The notes under the pieces are model-generated. The model was not told the DNA's origin. It saw only the letters and a list, made by a program, of their open reading frames with translations, and did not search any database. Shown in pieces: positions 44,262 through 53,335 of a stretch of 64,000 nucleotides of DNA. Numbering within the stretch: position 1 is the first letter of the stretch; every line of letters starts with the position of its first letter. The stretch is from Rhodopseudomonas boonkerdii (lineage in GTDB: Bacteria > Pseudomonadota > Alphaproteobacteria > Rhizobiales > Xanthobacteraceae), in the NCBI RefSeq assembly GCF_021184025.1, contig NZ_CP036537.1, positions 4,030,001 to 4,094,000 of the forward strand. Direction: 5' to 3'. A program made the position numbers and the translations under genes.

Positions 44262-44279
44262 ATGACCGAACGATGACGT
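44262..44279 (-). promoter_or_regulatory. Candidate Pho box for plcP-agt
   Basis: On the minus strand ACGTCAT-CGTT-CGGTCAT matches the rhizobial PhoB box CTGTCAT-N4-CTGTCAT at 11 of 14 positions with the exact 4-nt spacer. It starts at the last base of the pmtA stop codon and lies 37 nt before the plcP start. Confidence 0.5.
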
Positions 44280-44938
44280 CAGGCCGCCAGCGCCGGAGCG
44301 GTTCTCTCAAATGTCACAAGCGTATAGATGCCGAACGGCCGCAGCTTGCGGCGCTCGACGAGAATGCTGTCGGCATTCGCCTGCGACCACGCCTGCAGCC
44401 GCGCAAACGGGAACTCCGGGCGCAGGCCGAGCGAGCGGGTCTTCTCCGCCGCCCAGCGCTCCAGCGCCGCGGCCCAGCCGGTTTCTGAATACAGATGATT
44501 GACGAGGATGATGCGCCCGCCCGGCTTCACCACGCGGTGGCATTCGGATAGCACCTGTTCGGGATTCTCCACGAGCGTGATAACAAATTGCGCCACAACG
44601 CAGTCGAACGTGGCGTCCGCGAAATCCATCGCATGGGCGTCCATCTGGCGCACGTCCTTGACCCACGGAAACCGCCCGGAGGCCATCTTGGCGCGAGCTT
44701 TAGCGAGCATCGGCTCGGACAGATCGATCCCGGTAACTTCAGTGCTCCGGTCGTAATCCTCGAACGAGAGTCCGGTACCAACGCCGACTTCAAGCACCTT
44801 GCCGCCGACGGCGCGCGCGGCTTCTGCGGCGGCGCGTCTCCCCTTGAGCATCACCGGCCCGCAGACGGCATCGTAGATCGGGGCCCAGCGGGCATAGGCC
44901 GTTTCAACAATGGATTTTTCCAGATCCAGCGTCGTCAT
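44279..44938 (-). CDS. pmtA: Phosphatidylethanolamine N-methyltransferase PmtA
   Basis: 219 residues, class I SAM methyltransferase. The SAM motif is EVGVGTGLS (50-58) with VTGIDLSEPMLAKAR next. The N-terminus ETAYARWAPIYDAVCGPVM and the overall size match the rhizobial/Rhodobacter PmtA type, which methylates phosphatidylethanolamine three times to phosphatidylcholine at the membrane. It is upstream of plcP and agt on the same strand with a 54-nt gap. Confidence 0.85.
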   Translation of the reverse strand: MTTLDLEKSIVETAYARWAPIYDAVCGPVMLKGRRAAAEAARAVGGKVLEVGVGTGLSFEDYDRSTEVTGIDLSEPMLAKARAKMASGRFPWVKDVRQMDAHAMDFADATFDCVVAQFVITLVENPEQVLSECHRVVKPGGRIILVNHLYSETGWAAALERWAAEKTRSLGLRPEFPFARLQAWSQANADSILVERRKLRPFGIYTLVTFERTAPALAA

Positions 44939-45059
44939 CGATGGTTCCGTCCAGCGTGTCCAATGGAATCGGACAACTCATGTGCTGTTCGGCTGATATC
45001 AAGGCGGGATGACAGATCGACGACAGAGTGTCGCAGCAGCTGTGGGAACTATACTCCGT

Positions 45060-45170
45060 CCTCATCCTCAGGAGTCGCGTAGCGGCGTCTCGAAGGATGG
45101 CGGCAAAGCCGGAGCCTAACCAACTCATGGTTCGAGACGTGCGCAAGTGCGCGCTCCTCACCATAAGGGC
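45060..45170. repeat. Dispersed CCTCATCCTCAGGAG-type repeat, copy 1
   Basis: CTCATCCTCAGGAG...TCTCGAAGGATGG followed by TCATGGTTCGAGACG. A frequent intergenic family in Bradyrhizobium and relatives; a second member lies at 47185-47290. Confidence 0.65.
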
Positions 45171-45184
45171 GGTGGAGTAGCGTT

Positions 45185-45985
45185 TCAGTAGTACTTGTGG
45201 AAATGGTGCACCGGTCCATGTCCGTGGCCGACAGTGAATTTGTCGGCCGCGGCGATCGCGGCGGTGACATAGGCCTTGGCGGATCGTACCGCGGTTTCCA
45301 TGTCCTCGCCCTTGGCCAGGCTCGCCGCGATGGCCGATGACAGCGTACAGCCCGTGCCGTGCGTGTTCTTGGTGACGACGCGACGCGCCGGCAGTGCCGC
45401 CGTCCCCTTGCCGGTGACGAAGAAATCCGTGCTTTCCGGTCCGTCACCGTGCCCGCCCTTGATCAGCACGGCCTTGCAGCCAAGCTCAAGCAACCGCTTG
45501 CCCTGCGCCTCTATCTCGGCCTCGCTCTTCGCCGTCGGCTCATCGAGCAATGCGGCAGCTTCGGGCAGATTTGGCGTGATGATATCGGCGCAGGGGATCA
45601 ACACCTTGCGCAGCGCATCGATGGCATCGGGCACCAGCAGGCGATCGCCTGAGGTCGCCACCATCACCGGATCCAGCACCACATGTTTTGGCTTCCATTT
45701 CACGAGGCTAGCGGCGATCGCCTTGATGACGTCGCGCTGTGCCACCATGCCGATCTTCACCGCGCCCACCGCCAGATCGACGAACACCGCGTCGATCTGG
45801 TCGCTGACAAATGCCGCCGGCACCTGATGGATGCCGGTCACGCCTTTTGTGTTCTGCGAGGTCAGCGCCGAGATGGCCGAGGCGCCATAAACGCCGAGCG
45901 CGGCGAACGTCTTCAAATCTGCCTGGATTCCCGCTCCGCCCGAGGAATCGGAGCCGGCAATGGTCAGGGCAACGGGCGTTGGCAT
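45185..45985 (-). CDS. thiD: Hydroxymethylpyrimidine/phosphomethylpyrimidine kinase ThiD
   Basis: 266 residues. [24 protein letters not shown] (11-34) and the anion hole [10 protein letters not shown] with C213 are ThiD signatures. It phosphorylates HMP and HMP-P in thiamine synthesis. A GTG at 45997 is a possible earlier start. The C-terminal [13 protein letters not shown] is an unusual His-rich tail. No thiamine riboswitch was seen upstream. Confidence 0.95.
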   Translation of the reverse strand: MPTPVALTIAGSDSSGGAGIQADLKTFAALGVYGASAISALTSQNTKGVTGIHQVPAAFVSDQIDAVFVDLAVGAVKIGMVAQRDVIKAIAASLVKWKPKHVVLDPVMVATSGDRLLVPDAIDALRKVLIPCADIITPNLPEAAALLDEPTAKSEAEIEAQGKRLLELGCKAVLIKGGHGDGPESTDFFVTGKGTAALPARRVVTKNTHGTGCTLSSAIAASLAKGEDMETAVRSAKAYVTAAIAAADKFTVGHGHGPVHHFHKYY

Positions 45986-46177
45986 CGAAAAACTCACGTC
46001 AAATCAAGCGGGAAGCAGCTTCACAGTGGTACTCCACCGCCGCCGGGCCGGCAACCGCATGGCCTGGGCCGCTTTGGCCCCCTACGAAATGCTCGATGCG
46101 CCAAACTGTCCTGCGCCCGTGCATGGCGAAGCGGCGTGCAATGCGATACGGTCGCCAAAAATCAGGAGGAGACAAAA

Positions 46178-47167
46178 ATGACCAATCATTTCAACCGCCG
46201 CCATTTCCTGGCCGCCGGCTCAGCCGCCGTCGCGATGCCGTTTCTGGCGCGAAACGCCTCCGCCCAGGCAGCCTGGCCCTCGAAGCAGATTCGCATGGTC
46301 TGCAGCTATCCTGCGGGCGGGCAGACTGACCTGCTGGCACGCTCGTTCGGCGAGTTTATCGGCAAACAGATCGGCCAGACCGTGGTGGTCGAAAACAAGG
46401 CCGGCGCCTCCGGCGCCATTGGCACCGCGGAAGTTGCTCGCGCCGAGCCCGATGGCCACACCATCCTGTGCTCGATCTCCACGACCTATGTGATGAACCG
46501 GGTGATGCTGAAGACTCCCGGCTATGACATGGACAAGGACTTGTCACTGGTCAGCGTCGTTCCTGGCGCTGGACTTTTGCTGGTCGCTAATCCTGCGTCG
46601 GGCGTGAAGTCTTTGGAAGATTTCGTCGCTTTCTCAAAGAAGAAAGACAAGGTCAATTTCGGTACCTATAGCGTCGGCTCGGCTCCGCATTTCACGATCA
46701 ATGAGCTCAACAAGCAATACGGTCTCAAGATCGAACCGATCCATTATCGCGGCGAGGCGCCGATGTGGACGGGTCTTGCAGATGGCTCGCTGGACTTCGC
46801 CATGGGCAGCTACACCGCTGCGCAATCCGTCCTGCAAAGCAATCGCGGCGTGGTGTTTGCCGTGCATTCGAAGAAGGTCGATGCGATTCCCGAGGTGAAG
46901 ACGCTGCCCGAGCAGGGCGCGACGTCCAAATTCTTCACGGTGAGCGGCTTCTCCGGCTGGGCTGTGCCCAAGGCGACACCGCAGCCGATCGTCGACAAGC
47001 TGGCTGCGCTGTTCGTGCAGGCCAACAGCGATTCGAAGATCAAGGAGGTCCTCAAGACCGTCGCTCTGGAGCCGGCGCTCGGTTTCAAGGAAACCAATGC
47101 GCTGTATCAGAAGGAACTGCCGGTCTGGCTCGAGGCGGCGCAGGCGCTGGGCTTGCAGCCCGCCTGA
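46178..47167 (+). CDS. Bug-family (TctC-like) substrate-binding protein
   Basis: 329 residues. A Tat-like signal ([23 protein letters not shown], 7-29) leads to [23 protein letters not shown], the hallmark of Bug binding proteins that capture small carboxylates. No TctA/TctB membrane genes are near, so it is an orphan receptor. AGGAGGAG precedes the ATG. Confidence 0.9.
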   Translation: MTNHFNRRHFLAAGSAAVAMPFLARNASAQAAWPSKQIRMVCSYPAGGQTDLLARSFGEFIGKQIGQTVVVENKAGASGAIGTAEVARAEPDGHTILCSISTTYVMNRVMLKTPGYDMDKDLSLVSVVPGAGLLLVANPASGVKSLEDFVAFSKKKDKVNFGTYSVGSAPHFTINELNKQYGLKIEPIHYRGEAPMWTGLADGSLDFAMGSYTAAQSVLQSNRGVVFAVHSKKVDAIPEVKTLPEQGATSKFFTVSGFSGWAVPKATPQPIVDKLAALFVQANSDSKIKEVLKTVALEPALGFKETNALYQKELPVWLEAAQALGLQPA

Positions 47168-47184
47168 GCCCACCTTGGCTCGCC

Positions 47185-47290
47185 ACCCTCATGGTGAGGG
47201 ACGGCCGCAGGCCGCGCTTCGAACCATGAGATGGTGCGGCGTAGAACCACTGTCGAGACGCGGCCCGATGGCCGCTCTCAGGATGAGGGC
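47185..47290. repeat. Dispersed CCTCATCCTCAGGAG-type repeat, copy 2
   Basis: CCACCCTCATGGTGAGG...CTTCGAACCATGAG and CTCTCAGGATGAGGGCAG; related to the element at 45060-45170. Confidence 0.65.
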
Positions 47291-47394
47291 AGAATTCATC
47301 GACTGCCCTCTGGTGGCGCCGGGTCCCGATGGCCTTGCCACGCTGGCTGTTTTGGGCTTGATGATCGCCAAACGCCCGTATTCGGAGAATCCCG

Positions 47395-47631
47395 ATGATC
47401 CCCTTCTTTGTCCAGATCAAGTGCAAGCTTGGCCAGTCCTATATCGTGGCCAATGCGCTGGCGGAGGCCGAGATCGCCTCGGAGATCTATTCCACCGCCG
47501 GCCATTACGACCTGCTGGTGAAGTTCTATGTCGATAAGGACACCGATATCGGCCACTTCGTGAACGAGAAGGTTCAGGTGCTGCCGGGCATCCAGGACAC
47601 CCACACGATCATTACGTTCAAGGCGTTTTGA
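47395..47631 (+). CDS. Stand-alone Lrp/AsnC ligand-binding (RAM) domain
   Basis: 78 residues. PFFVQIKCKLGQSYIVANALAEAEIASEIYSTAGHYDLLVKFYVD, ending in QDTHTIITFKAF, is the effector/oligomerisation domain of Lrp proteins without the DNA-binding part. Such proteins (e.g. SraA-type) bind amino acids and may join full Lrp regulators. A full Lrp is encoded 2.5 kb away. Confidence 0.88.
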   Translation: MIPFFVQIKCKLGQSYIVANALAEAEIASEIYSTAGHYDLLVKFYVDKDTDIGHFVNEKVQVLPGIQDTHTIITFKAF

Positions 47632-47670
47632 TCTCCCCTCTCCCCGCGTCTTGCCCAGGGAGGTTGGGAG

Positions 47671-50034
47671 CTAAACCGCCATCTTGCGATGCCGCACGGG
47701 AGCTGCCGGGCTCAGGCTTTCCGCCGCATCGATGATCGAATTCACATCGATGCCGTGATGGCGATAGAGATCGCCGATCGTACCGGTCTGGCCGAAATGC
47801 TCGACGCCGAGCGTCTCCAGCCGATGACCGTACACCGCGCCGATCCACCCCAGCGTTGCCGGATGACCGTCGAGCACCGTGACGATGCCGCAATCGCGCG
47901 GCAGCGGCGCCAGCAGCTTCTCGATATGGCTCTGCTGCGGCGTGCGCTGCTCGCGACGGATACGGCGAGCCACAGTCCAGCCCGCATGGAGACGATCCGC
48001 TGAAGTGATCGCAAGCAGCCCGACATCGCGATGGCTTTCGCCAAGCAGGCCCGTCGCCTCGATCGCTTCAGGCGCCAGCACACCCGTATAGGCGATTACT
48101 AGATCGCAATTATCTCCGGGCTTACGCAGCCAATAGGCGCCGTCTGCGATATGCTGCTGCAGTTCCGGCGTCATGATGCGCTTCGGCTGCGCGACGGTTC
48201 GCGTCGAGAGCCGCAGATAAACCGAACCGCCCTCGCCCGCCTCGCGCTGCATGTGGGCGAAGCCCCAGCGCATGATCACTGCGAGTTCATCGACAAAGGC
48301 CGGTTCATACGATGCAAGCCCATCCTGCGCCATGCCGATCAGCGGCGTTGCGATTGACTGATGCGCCCCGCCTTCCGGCGCCAGCGTGATTCCCGACGGC
48401 GTTGCCGCCACCATGAAACGCGCATCCTGATAGCAGGCATAGTTCAGCGCATCGAGCCCACGCTCGATGAACGGATCGTAGAGCGTCGCAATCGGCAGCA
48501 AACGCGCGCCATTGATCGCATGCGACAGGCCGAGCGCCGACATCATAATGAAGAGATTCATCTCGGCGATCCCCAGCTCCATATGCTGGCCCTTCGGCGA
48601 ATAGTCCCACGCAAATGTCGACGGGATCTTCTCCTGCCTGAACAGATCGGCGTTCTCTGCCTTGGCGAACAGGCCCCGACGATTGACCCAGGCGCCAAGA
48701 TTGGTCGAGACGGTGACATCAGGCGAAGCCGTGACGATGCGTGACGCCAGCTCGGTCTCGCTGCGCGCGAGTTCGTTGAGGATCAAGCCAAAGCCCTGCT
48801 GCGTGGACATCTCCGCGGCAGGCTTGAATTGCAACGTATCAGGCACGTCGATAGTCGGCGCGTCGAGCCGGCGGCGGCCCTGCTGCACGAACGGCACCTG
48901 CTTCAGGAACGCTTCCAGCGTCGCGGCATCCTGCGTCAGGCCTTCGAACTTGTCCCACTCGTGTCCGGGCCGGATGTTCTGGCTCGCGCGCCATTTCTCC
49001 ATCTGCGCCGGCGTCATCAGGCCGGCGTGATTGTCCTTGTGCCCCTGGAATGGCAGGCCGACGCCCTTGATTGTATAGGCGATGAAACAGACCGGACGAT
49101 CGTGATCAATCTTCTCGAAGGCGTCGAGCATGCTGCCCATGTCGTGGCCGCCGAGATTGGACATCAGCGCCAGCAATTCATCGTCACTGCGCCGGTCGAT
49201 CAACGCGGTGACATCGCCCTGATCGCCGATTTCGTCATGCAGGCGCTTGCGGAACGCAGCGCCGCCCTGGAAGCAGAGCGCCGCATAGCGCTGGTTCGGG
49301 CAGTTGTCGATCCAGGTCTTCAGTGCAGCGCCACCGGGCTCGGCAAACGCGGCATCCATCAGCCGGCCGTATTTGACGATGACCACGTCCCAACCGAAAT
49401 TGCGGAACATGGCTTCGAACTTCTCCCAGAGCCCCTCGCGCACGACGGCATCGAGGCTCTGGCGATTGTAGTCGATGATCCACCAGCAATTGCGCAGACC
49501 ATGCTTCCAGCCTTCGACCAGCGCCTCGAAGATGTTGCCCTCGTCCATCTCGGCATCGCCGACCAGCGCGATCATGCGGCCCTCACGGCGGTCCTTCATC
49601 AGACCGTGGGCGGAAACGTAATCCTGCACCAGCGACGAGAACAGCGTCTGCGCGACACCGAGACCGACCGAACCGGTGGAGAAATCGACGTCATCGACAT
49701 CCTTGGTGCGCGACGGGTAGCTTTGCGCGCCTTTGAAGCCTCGAAAATTCTCCAGTTTCTCCCGCGTCTGATGACCGAGCAGATATTGAATGGCATGGAA
49801 GATCGGCGACGCATGCGGCTTCACCGCAACGCGATCTTCCGGCTTCAGCACCGCAAAATACAGCGCCGACATGATGGTCGCGAGTGACGCGCTTGAAGCT
49901 TGATGGCCGCCGACCTTGAGGCCATCGGCATTGGCACGGATGTGATTGGCGTTGTGGATCGTCCATGAGGAGAGCCAGAGCGCCTTCTTTGCCAGCGCCG
50001 TCAGCGTCTGCAGGCGGCCGTCATCGATCGACAT
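47671..50034 (-). CDS. AceE/transketolase-like 2-oxoacid dehydrogenase E1
   Basis: 787 residues, homodimeric E1 plan. The thiamine-diphosphate motif is GDAEMDEGN (159-167) with N190 after it; HNANHIRANADGLKVGGHQASSAS resembles AceE. The central domain holds KGQHMELGIAEMNLF, equivalent to the catalytic-Glu region. It is about 100 residues shorter than AceE, lacking most of the E2-binding N-terminus, and no E2/E3 gene is near. It is divergent from an Lrp regulator, so an amino-acid-derived 2-oxoacid is a plausible substrate. ATG at 50034 has GGGAGG; an upstream frame to 50082 has none. Confidence 0.8.
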   Translation of the reverse strand: MSIDDGRLQTLTALAKKALWLSSWTIHNANHIRANADGLKVGGHQASSASLATIMSALYFAVLKPEDRVAVKPHASPIFHAIQYLLGHQTREKLENFRGFKGAQSYPSRTKDVDDVDFSTGSVGLGVAQTLFSSLVQDYVSAHGLMKDRREGRMIALVGDAEMDEGNIFEALVEGWKHGLRNCWWIIDYNRQSLDAVVREGLWEKFEAMFRNFGWDVVIVKYGRLMDAAFAEPGGAALKTWIDNCPNQRYAALCFQGGAAFRKRLHDEIGDQGDVTALIDRRSDDELLALMSNLGGHDMGSMLDAFEKIDHDRPVCFIAYTIKGVGLPFQGHKDNHAGLMTPAQMEKWRASQNIRPGHEWDKFEGLTQDAATLEAFLKQVPFVQQGRRRLDAPTIDVPDTLQFKPAAEMSTQQGFGLILNELARSETELASRIVTASPDVTVSTNLGAWVNRRGLFAKAENADLFRQEKIPSTFAWDYSPKGQHMELGIAEMNLFIMMSALGLSHAINGARLLPIATLYDPFIERGLDALNYACYQDARFMVAATPSGITLAPEGGAHQSIATPLIGMAQDGLASYEPAFVDELAVIMRWGFAHMQREAGEGGSVYLRLSTRTVAQPKRIMTPELQQHIADGAYWLRKPGDNCDLVIAYTGVLAPEAIEATGLLGESHRDVGLLAITSADRLHAGWTVARRIRREQRTPQQSHIEKLLAPLPRDCGIVTVLDGHPATLGWIGAVYGHRLETLGVEHFGQTGTIGDLYRHHGIDVNSIIDAAESLSPAAPVRHRKMAV

Positions 50035-50134
50035 GGTACCTCCCGAATAGCCAGCTGAATCCAGCTGTGAATTGAGCAGCATTCTAGCAGCGGCGATTTT
50101 GGGATTTTCTCAATTTATGGCGACAGAAGACCTC

Positions 50135-50188
50135 GCATTGGGATAGATGGATTGTTTGAGTATCCATTTTATGGATTTTTCCCAATGC
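50135..50188. promoter_or_regulatory. Nested inverted repeats between E1 and lrp-like genes
   Basis: GCATTGGGA (50135-50143) and TCCCAATGC (50180-50188) are a perfect 9-bp inverted pair; the right arm contains the start codon of the Lrp gene. Inside lies the palindrome ATCCAT-TTT-ATGGAT (50162-50176). A likely operator for the divergent pair. Confidence 0.55.
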
Positions 50189-50646
50189 AAGAACTGGACG
50201 CGATCGACCGCAGAATACTCGCCGCCCTGCAGGCGGACAGCCGCTGCACCATGCAGGAACTCGCGGAAAAAGTCGGCCTCTCGATCTCGCCGTGTCACCG
50301 CCGGGTCAAGCTGCTCGAACAGCGCGGCGTGATTTCCGGCTACATGGCTCTGGTGGATCAGAAAGCTGTCGGCCTGCCCGTCAGCGTGTTTATCTCGATC
50401 AAGCTGGTCAGACAGAAGGAAGAGGACCTCAACCGTTTCGCCAAGGCGATAGCGAAATGGGACGAGGTACTGGAATGCTATCTGATGACCGGCAACCGTG
50501 ATTACCTGCTTCGCGTGGTCGCGGCCGATCTCGCTTCCTATGAAGCATTCCTGAAGAACAAGCTGACGAGACTCGACGGCATCGCGTCGATCGAGTCGAG
50601 CTTTGCGCTCAGCCAGGTGAAATATTCGATCGCATTGCCCGTATAG
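50185..50646 (+). CDS. Lrp/AsnC-family regulator
   Basis: 153 residues. The DNA-binding part (LDAIDRRILAALQADSRCTMQELAEKVGLSISPCHRRVKLLE, 4-45) precedes a RAM domain. The ATG at 50185 gives the usual LDxIDRxIL start; no Shine-Dalgarno is seen and the start codon lies in an inverted-repeat arm. It is divergent from the E1-like gene and probably controls it in response to an amino acid. Confidence 0.92.
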   Translation: MQELDAIDRRILAALQADSRCTMQELAEKVGLSISPCHRRVKLLEQRGVISGYMALVDQKAVGLPVSVFISIKLVRQKEEDLNRFAKAIAKWDEVLECYLMTGNRDYLLRVVAADLASYEAFLKNKLTRLDGIASIESSFALSQVKYSIALPV

Positions 50647-50703
50647 ATCGCCGCGCGGAATCTGCTGGCAACGAGGTAATCCGGGGTCACGAGAAGACGG
50701 CGG

Positions 50704-53121
50704 CTAACTCGCCCGTTTCACCTCGATCGCCCGACCTTTTCCAGTGGCCACGACCTTACGGTAGTGATCGATGGGATATGGCCGGCCGATAAGATACCCC
50801 TGTATCTCCGCACACCCTTCGGCGGCGAGGAATGCCTGTTGCGCCGGCGTCTCGACGCCTTCGGCGATCACAGGCAATTTCAGCGAACGGCCGAGGCCAA
50901 TGATCGCATGCACGATCGCAGCCGATTGCGGGTTGGTCTCCAGCTGCATCACAAAGGTCTGGTCGATTTTGATCTTATCGAACGGGAAGGCCTGCAGATA
51001 ACTGAGACTCGAATAGCCGGTGCCGAAGTCGTCCATGGCGACACGGACGCCGAGCGCCTTGATGTCACGCAGGATCGCAATGGCGCCGGCGAAATCGTCG
51101 ATCAGAACGCCCTCGGTGATCTCGATCTCGACGCGCTGTGGCGCAAGTCCCGTCTCCTTCAGAACCGCAGCGAGCATGTCCGGCACATCGATTGTGCGGA
51201 AATCGACCGGCGACAGATTGATGGCAATGGAAAGCGGGTTGCGCCAGGTCGCCGCCTCGCGGCACGCTGCGCGCAGCACCCAGGCATCGATGGCGCCGAT
51301 CAAGCCGGTTTCTTCCGCGAGCGGAATGAAGACGGCAGGCGAGACGATGCCGCGGTCCGGATGTCGCCAGCGCAACAACACCTCGAAGGCGACGATGGTG
51401 CCGTCAGCAGAAGCCTGCGGCTGGAAATAAAGCTCAAACTGCTCGTTCTCGATGGCCACCACGAGGTCGCGTTGTAGCAAACGTTTCTCACGGATCTGCT
51501 GATCCATCTCCGCTTCGAAGAAACGGATAGTGCCGCGCTCCTCGGCCTTCGCACGATCAAGCGCGAGATCGGCATGGGCGATCAGGCTCTCGGTATCGTT
51601 GCCATCCTGCGGATAGACGGAGATGCCGACACTGCAGCGGACGCGAACACTTTGCCGGTCAATCTGCAAGATGTTGTCGAGCACCGCCGACAGGCGCGCA
51701 CAGAGATCGTCCACCGCCTGCGGTTCGGCGCCGAGATGCGCGACAATGGAAAAGATATCGCCGCTTGGCCGTGCGAGGAACGCGCCATTGCTCGCCACGG
51801 TCAGGCGCTTGGCGACCTCGGACAGCACAGCGTCGCCCGTGGCCTGGCCGAACACTTCGTTGATCTCGCGAAAGCGGTCGATGTCGATGCGCGCCACTGC
51901 GAACGAACCATGCCCTGCAGATGCCTCGCTGAATACCCGCTCGAGATATTCGTTGAAGGCGACGCGGTTAGGCAGATCCGTAATCGGATCGTGGCGCGCG
52001 AGATGCACCATGCGCGCTTCGCTCAGCTTGCGGTCGGTGATGTCGGCGTGGATCACAACCCAGCCGCCGCTGTCCATCGGACGATAGCGCACATGGATGG
52101 TACGTCCATCAGGCAGTTCGGCGGTCTGGCTCAGAGGTTTACGATCGGCGATCGCCGCTTCGATCTGTGCATCGTAACACTCCTGGTCGACGAACAACAT
52201 GCCAACCTCGCCGCGCAATGCCATGACCTGCGCCATGGTGGCTCCCAGCACCATCTTTTCGGGCGGAATACGATACATGCGGATATAGCTGTCGTTCCAC
52301 AACTCGATTCCGCCCTGCGCATCATACATGCACAAGCCCTGCCCCATATTGTTGAGCGCGGCGTCAAGCTGCATGTTGCGCTGGCGCATGCTGCGCCGGC
52401 TGCGCTGGTCGGACACGGCGACAACGAGCCCCGCGATGACCACAGTCACCGTGAATGCGGCGATCGCGAGCGACAAATCGATAGGTGACAACAGGCTCTC
52501 ACTGCCGTTGATGACCCCTTTGTAAGTGAGCTTGATCGCCCCCATGGCGACGAAGTGATGTACGCAGATCGCCAGCGTCAGCAGCAATGCCGCACCAAGC
52601 AGCTTGACCGGCCTGTCGGCCTCCCGCGCCACCAGCATCGCAGAAGCGCCGAGAACCATGCCACCAACAATGGAGGCAGTGATGAGGTCCGGCATCCATT
52701 CGATGATGGCGGGAATACGCAGCGACGCCATCCCCATATAATGCATGCAGGCGATGCCGAGTCCGATCACCGCGCCGCCCATCAATGCGTTCTGCCTGTT
52801 GCGGTGAAACAGCGCGATCGCGAAACCCGCGGTCGTCATCACTGCGGCAGCAACGAGCGAACAAGCTGTGATGGTCGGGTCGTAGTGGAGTTCGAAGCCA
52901 GGCGTGTAAGCGAGCATTGCAATGAAATGCGTCGCCCACGTGCCGAAGCCGGTGACCACGCCGGCCGTGATCAGCCAGGCCAATCGTGCGTCAGGCGGCG
53001 CCGTGCGTGCACGCGTGAAAAGATTGACGGCCGCAAGGCTGGTGAGAAAGCACACTGCCGCCGCCAGCAAAATCTGCCGCCAGTCATGCTGCGTCTCGAT
53101 GCAGTTCCAAACTCTCAGCAT
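50704..53121 (-). CDS. MHYT-PAS-GGDEF-EAL cyclic-di-GMP protein
   Basis: 805 residues. The N-terminal MHYT sensor (1-250, about seven helices) has the repeated motifs THFIAM, CMHYMGMAS and HHFVAM, thought to bind copper and sense oxygen, CO or NO. A PAS-like domain (about 265-365) follows. The GGDEF motif is degenerate (SGDIF), so cyclase activity is unlikely. The EAL domain has EVLLRW, EITEG, DDFGTGYSS, KIDQTF and EGVET intact, so it probably degrades c-di-GMP. Confidence 0.92.
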   Translation of the reverse strand: MLRVWNCIETQHDWRQILLAAAVCFLTSLAAVNLFTRARTAPPDARLAWLITAGVVTGFGTWATHFIAMLAYTPGFELHYDPTITACSLVAAAVMTTAGFAIALFHRNRQNALMGGAVIGLGIACMHYMGMASLRIPAIIEWMPDLITASIVGGMVLGASAMLVAREADRPVKLLGAALLLTLAICVHHFVAMGAIKLTYKGVINGSESLLSPIDLSLAIAAFTVTVVIAGLVVAVSDQRSRRSMRQRNMQLDAALNNMGQGLCMYDAQGGIELWNDSYIRMYRIPPEKMVLGATMAQVMALRGEVGMLFVDQECYDAQIEAAIADRKPLSQTAELPDGRTIHVRYRPMDSGGWVVIHADITDRKLSEARMVHLARHDPITDLPNRVAFNEYLERVFSEASAGHGSFAVARIDIDRFREINEVFGQATGDAVLSEVAKRLTVASNGAFLARPSGDIFSIVAHLGAEPQAVDDLCARLSAVLDNILQIDRQSVRVRCSVGISVYPQDGNDTESLIAHADLALDRAKAEERGTIRFFEAEMDQQIREKRLLQRDLVVAIENEQFELYFQPQASADGTIVAFEVLLRWRHPDRGIVSPAVFIPLAEETGLIGAIDAWVLRAACREAATWRNPLSIAINLSPVDFRTIDVPDMLAAVLKETGLAPQRVEIEITEGVLIDDFAGAIAILRDIKALGVRVAMDDFGTGYSSLSYLQAFPFDKIKIDQTFVMQLETNPQSAAIVHAIIGLGRSLKLPVIAEGVETPAQQAFLAAEGCAEIQGYLIGRPYPIDHYRKVVATGKGRAIEVKRAS

Positions 53122-53335
53122 AAGGATACCAACGATTTTGAAGGCTATTTGATCTTAGCTCCTTTCGCGTTCGTGTTGCTTAAAACACGCGGTAAACGTG
53201 CGCGGAACGCGCTTTATTCTTAAGCTGCAATGAACGGAATGGAATCTTGGTATCGCACTGCGCGAGACGTGGACGACGATACCACGCATGGTTATTATTA
53301 TACCAACAACATAGCTTGTATGAGTTATGAGGCCA

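Noticed and set aside
45986..46177. Thiamine riboswitch upstream of thiD
   Set aside because: No CUGAGA/ACCUGA-type core is seen on the minus strand.
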